This document shows positions 8,382 to 18,303 of a stretch of 40,963 nt of DNA, in pieces. This DNA comes from an uncultured Treponema sp. Lineage in GTDB: Bacteria > Spirochaetota > Spirochaetia > Treponematales > Treponemataceae. The position numbers were made by a program, and so were the translations under genes. The stretch lies in contig CAMJZA010000029.1 of assembly GCA_946410085.1 (NCBI GenBank), positions 1-40,963 on the forward strand, in the 5' to 3' direction. The notes beneath the pieces were generated by a model. That model was not told the origin of the DNA. It was given only the letters and a program-made list of their open reading frames with translations, and did no database searches. Numbering within the stretch: position 1 is the first letter of the stretch; each line of letters begins with the position of its first letter.

Positions 8382-11300
8382 CCGCAATCGTTTGCTGCAG
8401 CTTCTCCTGCCGGACAGGCGGATCATCGTGCGTGCCGCCATCGGAGGTATCTTAGGCATCGTCGCCGTGCTGGGCAGTTCTCAGCTTCTGTACCGCCATC
8501 TGATTGCACGTGCGCTGCATGGCAAGGCTGAGCTGATTACGCGGCGGCTGGAAGGCGTTGCAAGCAGGCTGCTGCTGAAGCTGCAGGGGCTTGCCTACAG
8601 TTCCGACTTTCAGGACTACTTTTTAAACACGGAAGGTGAGTTCCAGCTCGATACCATAAAGAAGGCAAGCCTCCTGTACGATAACCAGCTGCCGGTCGGA
8701 AAGCTCTTCTGGGTTTCGGACAGCGACCTGCGCTACTATGAGGAAACAAAGTTCCGGCGCGTCCTGTCGCCCGCATCCGGGACTGACCGCTGGTATGACG
8801 GGGTGAATGCCGACAGCTACTATCTGCTGACGCAGGAGCTTGAAGCGGATCTCGACGGCGTGGGCCATAGCTTTTTCCGTGTCAGCGTTCCCGTGTACCG
8901 GTCTGACGGTAAAAAGGCCGGTGTCGTCGGTGCAATGGTGTCGCTGGAAGAACTGGGGGCCGTCCTGAAAACTGCTTCGGACGATAAAAAGGACCTGCTC
9001 TTTCTGCGGAGTTCGGGAGGCCAGCTCCTGAGCCTTGACCCGGCAGCAGCCAGCATCAAGCTGTTTGCCGTGCTGACCGACCTGTACGACAGCCTGCGTT
9101 CCCTGCCCGCCAGGAAGGGGAGCTTCATGCTGGGCAAGTGCGATTACGGCAGCTACGCGCTTGCGGCGGTTACCGCTGACTGGAGCCTGGTGCTCCTTTC
9201 CCCCGTTTCGGGCGGCCTGTATGCCCTCTGCTTTGCCTTCATGTTCTTCATGCTGTGCTTCCTGTCCGCCGTCGTGCTGAATGTCCTGCAGACCCGCCGC
9301 TATATCGCGGAGAACCGGATCATCAGCGCACAGAAACGCGAGATAGAGATTCTGAACGAAAACCAGAGTTCGTTCTTTTCGAGCATGAGCCACGAAATCC
9401 GCACGCCGATAAATACGATCATCGGCCTTGACGAGATGATCCTGCGGGAGGATATTTCCGATGAAGTTGCGGAAGACGCGCAGGACATTGCGGCGGCGGG
9501 CAACATCCTCCTGTCGCTGATCAACGACATACTCGACATGTCCAAGCTGGAAAGCGGCAAGATGGAAGTCGTCAACGCCGCCTATGACAGCGGTGCAATG
9601 CTGTCGGACATCGTCAATATGATATGGGTCAAGGCGAAGGAGAAGGGCCTTGATTTTCAGGTTGACATAACGCCCGACCTGCCTGCGTCCCTGATCGGTG
9701 ACGAAGTGCGCATCAAGCAGGTCCTGCTGAACCTGCTGAACAATGCCGTCAAGTATACGAAGGAAGGCGCCATTGTCTTTTCCGTTCGCTGCGAACGGCG
9801 GGGCGAAGGGGAGGCCGTCATCTCCTATGCCGTTGAAGATACCGGCATCGGCATCAAGAAGGACAGCATTCCCTACCTGTTCGACGCCTTCAAGCGGGTC
9901 GACATGCAGCAGAACCACATGATTGAAGGGACGGGCCTGGGACTGTCCATCGTAAAGCAGCTGGTCGAACTGATGGGCGGCACAATCGACGTGCGGAGCA
10001 TTTACCTGAAGGGTTCGACCTTTACCGTTACGCTCAGGCAGGAGATTGTCAGCGGGGAGGGCGTCGGCGAGCTGAACCTGCGGACCCGGAATTCCAAGCG
10101 CGACCGGGTTGCCTACCAGCAGTCCTTTGAAGCACCGTCGGCCCGCATCCTCATCGTGGATGACAACGAGATGAACCTGACCGTCGAGCAGAAGCTGCTC
10201 CGCGGTACGAAGCTGCAGGTCGACACGGCAACGAGCGGCCGCAAGGCGCTCGCCATGACGCAGAGCGTCCGCTATAATGCAATCCTCCTTGATCACCTGA
10301 TGCCCGAAATGGACGGCATTACCTGCCTGCACGAAATACGGCGGCAGCCGGGAGGCCTGAACCGGACGACGCCCGCCATTGCGCTGACGGCGAATGCGGG
10401 CAGCAAGAATCAGGCCATATATGAGCAGGAGGGCTTTGACGGCTACCTGTCCAAGCCGGTGAGCGGCATTCAGCTGGAGCGGTCGCTGCTTGCCGTCCTG
10501 CCGGAAGAACTGGTTGCCTTTCACGACGACAGCATTGACCTGCGCAATTCCAGCGTCATACGCCTTTCGTCTTCCAAGAAGATTCCGCTTGTCATTACGA
10601 CGGACAACGTGTGCGACCTGCCCCTCCAGCTGCTCCGGAGCTACGGCATTCCCGTCCTGCCGGGGAAGGTGATTACGAACGAGGGCAGCTTCCTCTGCGA
10701 TCTGGAAATTGACACGCAGGCGGTCCTGTCGTACATGCAGGACCCGGATAATACCGTCCGGTCCGACGAACCGGAGGTGAGCGAATACGAGGAGTTCTTT
10801 TCCCGCCAGCTGCAGGGGGCGCAGGCCATCATTCACATTACGATGTCGGATCTCCTCGGAAAGGCCTATGAGCATGCCTCAGAAGCCGCAAAGTCATTTG
10901 ACAATATCACGGTCGTCGATTCCGGGCTCGTGTCGAGCGGCATGGGCCTCATGATTCTGTTTGCCTGCCAGTATGCGAAGGAAAATCCGTCGGTCCAGCT
11001 TGTCCTGGATAAAATCGAAGAATCGCGCAGGCTTTTTTCGACGAGCTTCATCGTGAGTTCGCTGGAATATCTGGAGCGGAACGGCCGCATGCCGCACCTG
11101 GTGAAGAACATCTGCCAGGCGCTGGACGCCCATCCCGTGATGGGATTCTACAAGGGCATGATGCTGATCCGCCGCATCGAATTCGGCAGTACGGGAGAGG
11201 CGCGGGTGAAATACCTGAAGTCCCTGTTCAGGAACCGCGCCGCCATAGACGACAGCATTCTGATCATTACCTATGCGGGGCTGCCCTTTTCCGAGCTTGA

Positions 11301-11427
11301 ATCCCTCAAGAAGCAGGCGCTCGCCCTTGTGCCCTTCAAGCAGGTCTATTTCCAGCAGGCATCACCTGCCATTGCCTGTAACTGCGGGCCGGGCAGCGTC
11401 GGCTTCCTGTTCAGGAAACGGGGCTAA
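8371..11427 (+). CDS. Hybrid sensor histidine kinase with C-terminal DegV (fatty-acid-binding) domain
   Basis: 1018 residues. A first membrane helix (about 22-45), an extracytoplasmic sensor of about 240 residues that resembles a Cache/PAS-type domain, and a second helix (about 288-312). HisKA has FFSSMSHEIRTPINTI with His341; the ATPase domain has NLLNNAVKYT, DTGIGI and GTGLGLSIV; the receiver has ILIVDDNEMNL, LLDHLMPEMDG with Asp641 and YLSKPV. Residues about 738-1018 are a DegV domain: VITTDNVCDLP, then ITMSDLLGKAYEHASEAA, VVDSGLVSSGMG, LEYLERNGRMP and the closing CGPGSVGF, matching the family's TDS-x-CDLP, SS-x-LSGTY, DS, GGR and GPG-x-xG blocks. DegV proteins bind fatty acids and present them to fatty-acid kinase. 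Several usual Ser/Thr contacts differ (TDNV for TDST, MSDL for SSxL), so ligand specificity may be altered. The start at 8371 has GGAGG 5 nt upstream. Confidence 0.92.
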   Translation: MEGNRNRLLQLLLPDRRIIVRAAIGGILGIVAVLGSSQLLYRHLIARALHGKAELITRRLEGVASRLLLKLQGLAYSSDFQDYFLNTEGEFQLDTIKKASLLYDNQLPVGKLFWVSDSDLRYYEETKFRRVLSPASGTDRWYDGVNADSYYLLTQELEADLDGVGHSFFRVSVPVYRSDGKKAGVVGAMVSLEELGAVLKTASDDKKDLLFLRSSGGQLLSLDPAAASIKLFAVLTDLYDSLRSLPARKGSFMLGKCDYGSYALAAVTADWSLVLLSPVSGGLYALCFAFMFFMLCFLSAVVLNVLQTRRYIAENRIISAQKREIEILNENQSSFFSSMSHEIRTPINTIIGLDEMILREDISDEVAEDAQDIAAAGNILLSLINDILDMSKLESGKMEVVNAAYDSGAMLSDIVNMIWVKAKEKGLDFQVDITPDLPASLIGDEVRIKQVLLNLLNNAVKYTKEGAIVFSVRCERRGEGEAVISYAVEDTGIGIKKDSIPYLFDAFKRVDMQQNHMIEGTGLGLSIVKQLVELMGGTIDVRSIYLKGSTFTVTLRQEIVSGEGVGELNLRTRNSKRDRVAYQQSFEAPSARILIVDDNEMNLTVEQKLLRGTKLQVDTATSGRKALAMTQSVRYNAILLDHLMPEMDGITCLHEIRRQPGGLNRTTPAIALTANAGSKNQAIYEQEGFDGYLSKPVSGIQLERSLLAVLPEELVAFHDDSIDLRNSSVIRLSSSKKIPLVITTDNVCDLPLQLLRSYGIPVLPGKVITNEGSFLCDLEIDTQAVLSYMQDPDNTVRSDEPEVSEYEEFFSRQLQGAQAIIHITMSDLLGKAYEHASEAAKSFDNITVVDSGLVSSGMGLMILFACQYAKENPSVQLVLDKIEESRRLFSTSFIVSSLEYLERNGRMPHLVKNICQALDAHPVMGFYKGMMLIRRIEFGSTGEARVKYLKSLFRNRAAIDDSILIITYAGLPFSELESLKKQALALVPFKQVYFQQASPAIACNCGPGSVGFLFRKRG

Positions 11428-11519
11428 GGCCGCCCTGTGCGCATCCGGCGCCTTGGCAGGTGACCGGCTGCGGGCATATCCGACCATCCGACCGCTACTG
11501 GCGCGGCTGACAGCACCTG

Positions 11520-12647
11520 CTACTCCTGCTTGTAGACCTCTCCGTGCGTGTGGAAGCCTGACTTGATGACGACTTCATCGATGTTCTCTTTTGTTGCGAC
11601 CTGCGGTTCCAGCCAGAGGACGGGGATTTCCTTGAGCCCGTTGTTGATTGTCGCATCGTAGCCTGAGATGTAGCCTGCAGTTTCTCCCTTTGCGAGGCGG
11701 ACGGCACATTCCGCCGCCTTTTCGGCAAGCTCGGTAATCGGTTTGTATACGGTAAAATCCTGCCTGCCCCGCACGATGTCCTGACAGGCCGCTATGTCGG
11801 CATCCTGCCCGCAGATGGGAATGTGGCGGCCGGGACAGTAGTCGTCCAGGGCGTTCAGGACGCTGCCCGCAACGGCATCGTTGCCGCAGACGATTGCGTC
11901 CGGCAGCTCGCTTTTGGTCAGCAGGCTGGCGGCAGCCCCGTAGGAAAGGTCATAGTTCCAGCCGTCCGTATAGAAGATGTCCCGGATCGTTATGCCCTTT
12001 CCCTTGATTTCTTCTTCTATCCCCTTGAGCATCAGGGTCATGTTGTAGTCTTCGTCCGGCCCCAGGATCAGGTTCCAGCGCTTGCCGACCTTGTTCCTGA
12101 TGAACTGCTGTGCCATCAGGCGGCCGACGCTTTCCGTGTTGACCGAGATGTAGAGGCTGATGTCGGCATCGCTGATGAGGCGGTCGTAGGAAATGACTTC
12201 GATGTTCTTGTCCCGCATTTTCTTGATGACGGCGGCAAGGCTGTCCCGGTCCTTCGGGACGATGACCGCCGTGTCGACCTGCCGCTGCATGAGGTATTCC
12301 AGCTGGGCATTCTGCGTTTCCACGCTGTTTCCCGCATTCTGCACGATGACCTCGCCGCCCAGTTCCCGGACCTTGTTCATGAATACGTCAAGGTCGCGCT
12401 GCCAGCGTTCCAGGGCAAGCGTGTCTATGGAAAAGCCGATGCGGACTTTCCTTTCCCGGTCCTGCAGTTCCTTTTCTTCTGCTTTTGCCGTCTGAATCCG
12501 GGAACAGGCGGCGAGCAGGAACAGGGGCAGCACGGCGAATGCAAACAGTCTGCTGCGTGCGGAAAAAAGTCCGCTGCGTGCGGTCTGCCGCATCCGTGCG
12601 CCTGCATGCCGGTCTGCCTTTACTGATACGTTTTTACTTTGCAACAT
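11520..12647 (-). CDS. XylF-like sugar-binding lipoprotein
   Basis: 375 residues. A basic N-terminus and a hydrophobic stretch end in the lipobox LFLLAAC, so the mature protein is probably a membrane-anchored periplasmic lipoprotein. The type-I periplasmic-binding fold follows (VRIGFSIDTLALERWQRD, then repeated beta-alpha units). The block ICGQDADIAACQDIVRG followed by FTVYKPI is characteristic of D-xylose-binding proteins of the XylF group. It overlaps the upstream response-regulator gene by 14 bp and is the last gene of the sensor operon. No ABC permease or ATPase genes accompany it. Start 12647 has GGAG 8 nt upstream; ATG 12593 is an alternative that gives a shorter signal peptide. It may deliver sugar to the sensor or to a transporter encoded elsewhere. 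Confidence 0.9.
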   Translation of the reverse strand: MLQSKNVSVKADRHAGARMRQTARSGLFSARSRLFAFAVLPLFLLAACSRIQTAKAEEKELQDRERKVRIGFSIDTLALERWQRDLDVFMNKVRELGGEVIVQNAGNSVETQNAQLEYLMQRQVDTAVIVPKDRDSLAAVIKKMRDKNIEVISYDRLISDADISLYISVNTESVGRLMAQQFIRNKVGKRWNLILGPDEDYNMTLMLKGIEEEIKGKGITIRDIFYTDGWNYDLSYGAAASLLTKSELPDAIVCGNDAVAGSVLNALDDYCPGRHIPICGQDADIAACQDIVRGRQDFTVYKPITELAEKAAECAVRLAKGETAGYISGYDATINNGLKEIPVLWLEPQVATKENIDEVVIKSGFHTHGEVYKQE

Positions 12648-14189
12648 TACGGAACTCCGTCGGCGTCATGCCGAATTTGTTTTTGAATATGCGTGAAAAA
12701 TAGTTCTGGTCGTTGAAGCCGACTTCCGAACTGATTTCCTTGATGGAGCTGCGCGGATTCTTAAGGAGTTCCCGCGCCTTGCGCATCCGCAGGTCGGTCA
12801 GGTAGTTGATGTAGTTTTCGCCCCTGACTTCCTTGAACAGGCGGCTCAGATAGAAGGGACTGACGTTGATTGCCTCCGCAACGTCTTCGAGGGAGAGGTC
12901 CTCGGACATCCGCTTTTCAATGTAGTCCTCCGCCTTCTTGACAATCGGATTGTCCTTGGTCTGCGAGAACTGCATGACGTCCGTTGCACATTCCTCGCAG
13001 CGCTTGCCGGTGAACTCCAGCACCGCACTCATGCTGTCTGCTGCGGAAAGGACCGAAAAGGCGGACAGGAATTCATCGTTCCGGTAGTTGCAGTCTATTT
13101 CCGTCGTGATGTTCCGCACGTTTACGAGCAGTTCGAATATCGCATTCTTTACCTTTCCCATGTCCCCGCCGTAGCTGTCCTGCAGTGCCGCGCCGTAGGA
13201 GTTCAGCAGGTGGCGTATTGAGCTGGCGTCTCCTGCCCGCACCCTGCCGAAGATGCTTTCTGCGATGATGCCCGGATTGAGGTCCCGCTTCTTTCCTGCA
13301 TTCCGCTCCGCAAAGACGATGCCGCCCGACGCGGGCGTTGAGCTCAGGGCTTCCAGCGCTTCATTGTAGGCGGTGCCGGTCATGTCGGCGTCGGTAAAGA
13401 AGGTGCTGATGCCGCCCCGAATGCCGGATGCAACGTGGATGCAGAGGATGTTGTAGAGGGATGCGATGGTTTCCTTTGCTTTTTCCGTAACTGTGTCTTC
13501 GTCGCCGTCGATGGGAAAATAGAAGAAGGACGCAAGCCGGTTTGCCATGAAGGAACCGGTGATGCACTGTACCCTGCTCCTCAGCAGCCTGCGGATTTCC
13601 TCGTAGCTTTCGTTCTGCCGCTTTTCGTCCATGCCGGGGAACTCCAGGCAGCAGAAGCACCAGGCCGAGCCGGTAATGCCGAAGTAGGAGAAGTATTCGG
13701 AAACGTCCTTTGTTCCGCTCAGGGCTGCCGAATAGATGAAGTCGCTTTCGACCATGGGCGAAACGATGTCGAGCTTTTTGTGCAGTTCCTCTTCGCTGTT
13801 TTTCCGGCCCCGCTTCTGGTCTACGATGTTCATCGCATTGCGCAGGGTTTCGACGACGGTATTGCGGTTGACGGGCTTGGTCAGGTAGCGGTAGACGCCG
13901 AGGTTCACGGCTTCCTGCGCATACTGGAAGCGGTCAAATGCGCTCAGTATGACGATGACGCTGTCGGGCTTTGACTGCAGGATGAACTTGACCGTTTCCA
14001 GTCCGTTCAGGCCCGGCATGTTGATGTCCATGAATATGATGTCGATCTGTTCCTTCATGACCGTCTCAAGGGCACTGGAGCCGGAAAGGGCGGTGAACAG
14101 CCTTATATCGGAAGGAAAGTTCTTTTCGATTATGAACTTGAGGGAGTCAACCATTATCTGCTCATCATCAGTTACAAGAATGCCGTACA

Positions 14190-14190
<1 letters not shown>
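12634..14190 (-). CDS. AraC-type response regulator (YesN-like)
   Basis: 518 residues. The N-terminal receiver reads YGILVTDDEQIMVDSL and IDIIFMDINMPGLNG, with Asp55 as phosphoacceptor. Its Thr/Ser and Lys positions are conserved (ILSAFDR, YLTKPV). A central region of about 250 residues is typical of long YesN proteins and has no clear named fold. The C-terminal AraC domain (about 415-515) has two helix-turn-helix units: LSLEDVAEAINVSPFYLSRL and the second ending EISSEVGFNDQNYFSRIF. Its start codon overlaps the stop of the kinase gene (TAATG), indicating coupled translation. It is expected to activate sugar-utilisation genes when phosphorylated. Confidence 0.95.
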
Positions 14191-15793
<1,603 letters not shown>

Positions 15794-15797
<4 letters not shown>

Positions 15798-16798
15798 AGG
15801 CTGCCTGCCTTGCGGATTTTGACGTCCGCCGCGATGTAGCTGTTTGCATGCCCGTAGTGGATGTATTCGAACAGTTCCTTCAGGGCAAGCGAGCCGATTT
15901 TCTGGGAGTCAATGGAAAGCAGTTCTGTAATGACGCCGATTTCAAGATAGCGGTCCAGGACGCTGCCTTCGCCGAAGCCGATGATGCCGACGTAGCCCGA
16001 CTTGCCCAGGTCGTTGACCAGCTGCGCTGCCCGGATGCTGTCTTCCCCTGACAGGCACACGAGGAGGTCTGCTTCCGAGTAGCGGATTTTCCGGGCAAGC
16101 ATGCCGGAGGTTTCCGTAATGGACGCACTGGACTCAAGGTCTGCGACATAGACGGCGATATCCTCGTAGTTGGCGAGGTTGCTGGTGACGCTTGCCATGA
16201 GGGTGCTGTAGTTGGCGCTGTTTGACTTGACTGTGTTTATGACGATGAGCCTGCCCCTGCCGTTCAGGTAATCAGCGCTTTCCTGCGAAATCTTCCTGCC
16301 CAGTTCCGAATAGTTGGTGCCGATGTGTGTAATCTGGGGAATTGACTCGTCATAGTGCGATACGGTTATGAGGGGAATTTCCCTGCCGTCGAATGCCTTG
16401 GGAATCTTGAAGCCGGAGCCCCCTTCGGTAATGTAGGCGATGACGCCGTCGGCATCGACGAAAGAAGCGAAGTTGAGCAGGCTCTGGAGCGACTGGCCTT
16501 CGGCAATCGAAGAAGGGACGTTGAGTTCGACGACGCAGTTGTAGGACTTGCTTTCTGCTTCCGCCCCCTTGTAGATTTCCTTGAGCGTCTCTTCATCCGC
16601 GGATTCTCCCAGGATGAGGACGTGGTGTTTCCGGTCGTCTCCGGGGGGTGCCGGGTCGCTTTCCTGGGCCATCCGGGGCAGCAGGTAGAACAGGTAGAGG
16701 CACAGCAGCAGTGCCGCCAGGATGGACAGGGCCACGGCAAGAATCTGGGGGGCAGCTTCCTTTCCGGGCATCACCTTCTTGAGCTTCATGCCTTCCAT
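15794..16798 (-). CDS. Membrane-anchored periplasmic sugar-binding protein (sensor accessory)
   Basis: 334 residues. One uncleaved-looking membrane helix (about residues 18-41, ILAVALSILAALLLCLYLFY) precedes a type-I periplasmic-binding domain (HHVLILGESADEETLKEIY, IGTNYSELGRKI, IGFGEGSVLDRYLEIG). There is no lipobox, so the domain is probably tethered by its N-terminal helix outside the membrane. First gene of the operon with the YesM-type kinase and the YesN-type regulator, overlapping the kinase by 4 bp. The arrangement matches XylFII-LytS, where a membrane-bound sugar-binding protein signals to its LytS kinase in D-xylose sensing. Sugar identity here is inference. ATG 16798 lacks a Shine-Dalgarno sequence; ATG 16789 (MKLKKVM) is an alternative. 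Confidence 0.85.
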
Positions 16799-16805
16799 TA
16801 TAGCA
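16797..16805 (-). promoter_or_regulatory. Candidate extended -10 promoter of the sugar-sensor operon
   Basis: On the minus strand TGC followed by a perfect TATAAT forms an extended -10 element. It overlaps the first possible start codon (16798), so transcription from it would begin near the second ATG (16789). No good -35 was found. If genuine, translation would start at 16789 or later on an almost leaderless mRNA. Confidence 0.3.
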
Positions 16806-17103
16806 CGTTTTGCCCCTGCGGGCTAGGGTCTTTTGCACAGCGCAGAAAAGAGGACGTCCGCCAGGTTCTGGACGACTGACGCGGGTCGGCTGGCGGTGCA
16901 CACCCGCCCGCCGGTACCGCCGGCGAGCCCCCGGCATCCCCGTAACTGCGGGGACATCCCGCCCTGCTGTACGCTCGTACGCATCCGGCTGTACGGTCGT
17001 ACGCATCCGGCTGTACGGTCGTACGCATCCGGCTGTACGCTCGTACATGCCCGGCTGTTGGCAGCAGGCGTTTACATCAGTCACGGCATTGCCGTGGCCG
17101 GGT
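16799..17103. other. 305-bp intergenic region between sensor operon and Rpn gene
   Basis: Contains a very GC-rich segment (16890-16960) with a small hairpin CCCCG-TAACTG-CGGGG (16938-16953), then the 4 x 22-bp repeat array (16966-17053). Reading frames cross it, but none has a ribosome site or resembles a protein. Both flanking genes are on the minus strand, so it serves as upstream region of the sensor operon and as the end of the Rpn transcript. Confidence 0.5.
16966..17053. repeat. Four tandem 22-bp repeats, each containing a palindrome
   Basis: Units start at 16966, 16988, 17010 and 17032. Each is GCTGTACGSTCGTAC followed by GCATCCG (the last unit ends ATGCCCG), and a fifth partial GCTGT follows. 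The core GTACG-N2-CGTAC is an inverted repeat with 5-bp arms; units differ mainly at the central S base. The period equals about two helical turns, so the palindromes face the same side of the DNA. They lie 168-255 bp upstream of the sugar-sensor operon. Confidence 0.85.
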
Positions 17104-18015
17104 CTACATCCCTTGGACGGCAGGCTCTGCCGCGAGCTTTTCGACTTCCTCCAGCGGAAGTCCTACTGCCTGGGCTATCTGCTCGTTAGTAGCAACATGC
17201 AAGGCAAGGAAATTTCGTGCGGCTGACAGGGCCCTGTTCCGTTCTCCCCGGCGTTCCGCATTGTGCAGGCCGGTAATGCGGTCACACTCATCTCCGAAAA
17301 TCTTTCCCTGCTCAATCCACCGCCAGTCGGTATCGTTTAAAGACCTCAGCATTGCATCTGCACTCATGATTCCTTCCTCGCTCTTCGAGAGCCTGTCTAT
17401 CAAATCCTGTTTGTCAGGATTGTCCGCTTCCTGTATAAATTTACCCCATTTTACCGCGCTTGGCAAGCTTTCAATATCCGTATTGTCGTTAACCGGAGGC
17501 AGCTTGGGAAGCTCAAGGAATATTACGTTGATGACGCCCTCCAGCGTAGCCCCGTCCGTCATGTCTGCCAGCACGTAACGGTGCAGGAAAGACTCGTTGC
17601 CGCTATCGTACTTGAAATTCAGTACGGATATCTGGTAAGCCCTGGGCAGGTTTCCCCAGTCGTCTCCCTTCGTGGACACTGAGCTGACCAGCCGTGAAAC
17701 GTAGTATTCAGCCCGCCTGCCGTAGTCAGTCTCCCGGTCATAGCCCTGCATTTCGATCTGCGCCTTGGTGCCGTCGGTAAATACGCAGTTTATATCGTAG
17801 CGGATACCCCGCTGTTCCTCGTACTGGCCGGCCGGTTCGTTCTCCTTTACGGTGACTTCCGTCACTTCTTCGCCGATCATGGCGGAAAGGAATGACTTGA
17901 GGGCAAGCCGGGATTCCGGCCTGTCCTGCGTAAAGATGCCCTTGAAGTTGAAGTCAAGGCGGGGATTCAATCGCCTGAATTCATTTGGGTTCTGATTATT
18001 CTGCATGTTCTGCAT
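17104..18015 (-). CDS. Rpn-family recombination-promoting nuclease / PD-(D/E)XK transposase-like protein
   Basis: 303 residues from ATG 18015, chosen because GGAGG lies 7 nt upstream (the further in-frame start at 18048 has none). The N-terminus NPRLDFNFKGIFTQ is typical of Rpn proteins, where it is often written as the K-x-IF block. The nuclease core is RYDINCVFTDGTKAQIEMQ, with the Asp and Glu/Gln of the family active site, followed by RAEYYVSRL. The C-terminal third is helical and Ala/Glu-rich, as in the family. Rpn proteins are metal-dependent DNA endonucleases that raise RecA-independent recombination; many genomes carry dispersed copies. A monocistronic gene divergent from the LacI operon. 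Confidence 0.9.
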   Translation of the reverse strand: MQNMQNNQNPNEFRRLNPRLDFNFKGIFTQDRPESRLALKSFLSAMIGEEVTEVTVKENEPAGQYEEQRGIRYDINCVFTDGTKAQIEMQGYDRETDYGRRAEYYVSRLVSSVSTKGDDWGNLPRAYQISVLNFKYDSGNESFLHRYVLADMTDGATLEGVINVIFLELPKLPPVNDNTDIESLPSAVKWGKFIQEADNPDKQDLIDRLSKSEEGIMSADAMLRSLNDTDWRWIEQGKIFGDECDRITGLHNAERRGERNRALSAARNFLALHVATNEQIAQAVGLPLEEVEKLAAEPAVQGM

Positions 18016-18033
18016 ACGTTTTCCTCCACATAA

Positions 18034-18137
18034 TTGTGCGTGAGGCACAAGAGCGGGGCAGGAGCCCCCTGCACCACGCCCGCCGGGTGTTTGACGGGCA
18101 TGGCGAATGCAGGGCTTGTGCTGCTCTCAAGCCTGCA
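18034..18137. other. Two hairpins in the Rpn leader / divergent intergenic region
   Basis: TTGTGC-GTGAG-GCACAA (18034-18050) is a perfect 6-bp-arm hairpin immediately upstream of the Rpn Shine-Dalgarno (18022-18026). TGCAGG-G-CTTG pairs with CAAG-CCTGCA across 18108-18137 (10-bp stem with one bulge). Either could shape the Rpn leader mRNA. No T-tract follows, so they are not convincing terminators. Confidence 0.35.
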
Positions 18138-18208
18138 TGCCTGTAACTGTTTATCTGTGGAGGAATGCTGCTTTTTGTCCATTTTGCGGGGAAAAATGAA
18201 AAAAACAG

Positions 18209-18236
18209 TTGACAGGAAATACTTTGGGTGTATAAT
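18209..18236 (+). promoter_or_regulatory. Consensus promoter of the alpha-glucoside operon
   Basis: A perfect TTGACA (18209-18214) and a perfect TATAAT (18231-18236) are separated by 16 bp. They are followed within 12 bp by the palindromic operator and 68 bp later by the LacI-type gene. Such a strong promoter implies that repression is the main control. Confidence 0.88.
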
Positions 18237-18247
18237 GTAACTAGTTT

Positions 18248-18265
18248 TATGAAAGCAGTTTCATA
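18248..18265. promoter_or_regulatory. LacI-type operator palindrome
   Basis: TATGAAAGCAGTTTCATA: 7-bp perfect inverted arms (TATGAAA/TTTCATA) around GCAG. It overlaps or just follows the expected transcription start of the consensus promoter, the classical place for repressor binding. The inner 14 bp match the cre/LacI-family operator pattern TGWAANCGNTNWCA with one mismatch. The adjacent LacI-family gene is the likely ligand, giving autoregulation of the whole operon. Confidence 0.8.
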
Positions 18266-18303
18266 GAAGAGTCATAACCGCCGGAAAAAGGAGAAGCTGA
18301 CAG

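Noticed and set aside
8623-10875. Long minus-strand open frame (750 codons) opposite the DegV kinase
   Set aside because: It mirrors a strongly supported kinase gene; GC-rich codon use creates long open antisense frames. The translation has no family motif and no ribosome site.
16789-16805. General leaderless transcription in this organism (also suggested by elements at 28809 and 37155)
   Set aside because: Three -10-like boxes at or near start codons are suggestive, but each has an imperfect -35 or an alternative downstream start; most other genes here have clear Shine-Dalgarno sites.
16966-17053. CRISPR array
   Set aside because: The 22-bp units are directly adjacent with no spacers, and no cas genes are nearby.
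16593-17226. Open frames that cross the 22-bp repeats and give repeated Tyr/Arg/Thr peptides
   Set aside because: The repeat length is not a multiple of three, so the peptide changes between units. No ribosome site; overlap with well-supported genes.
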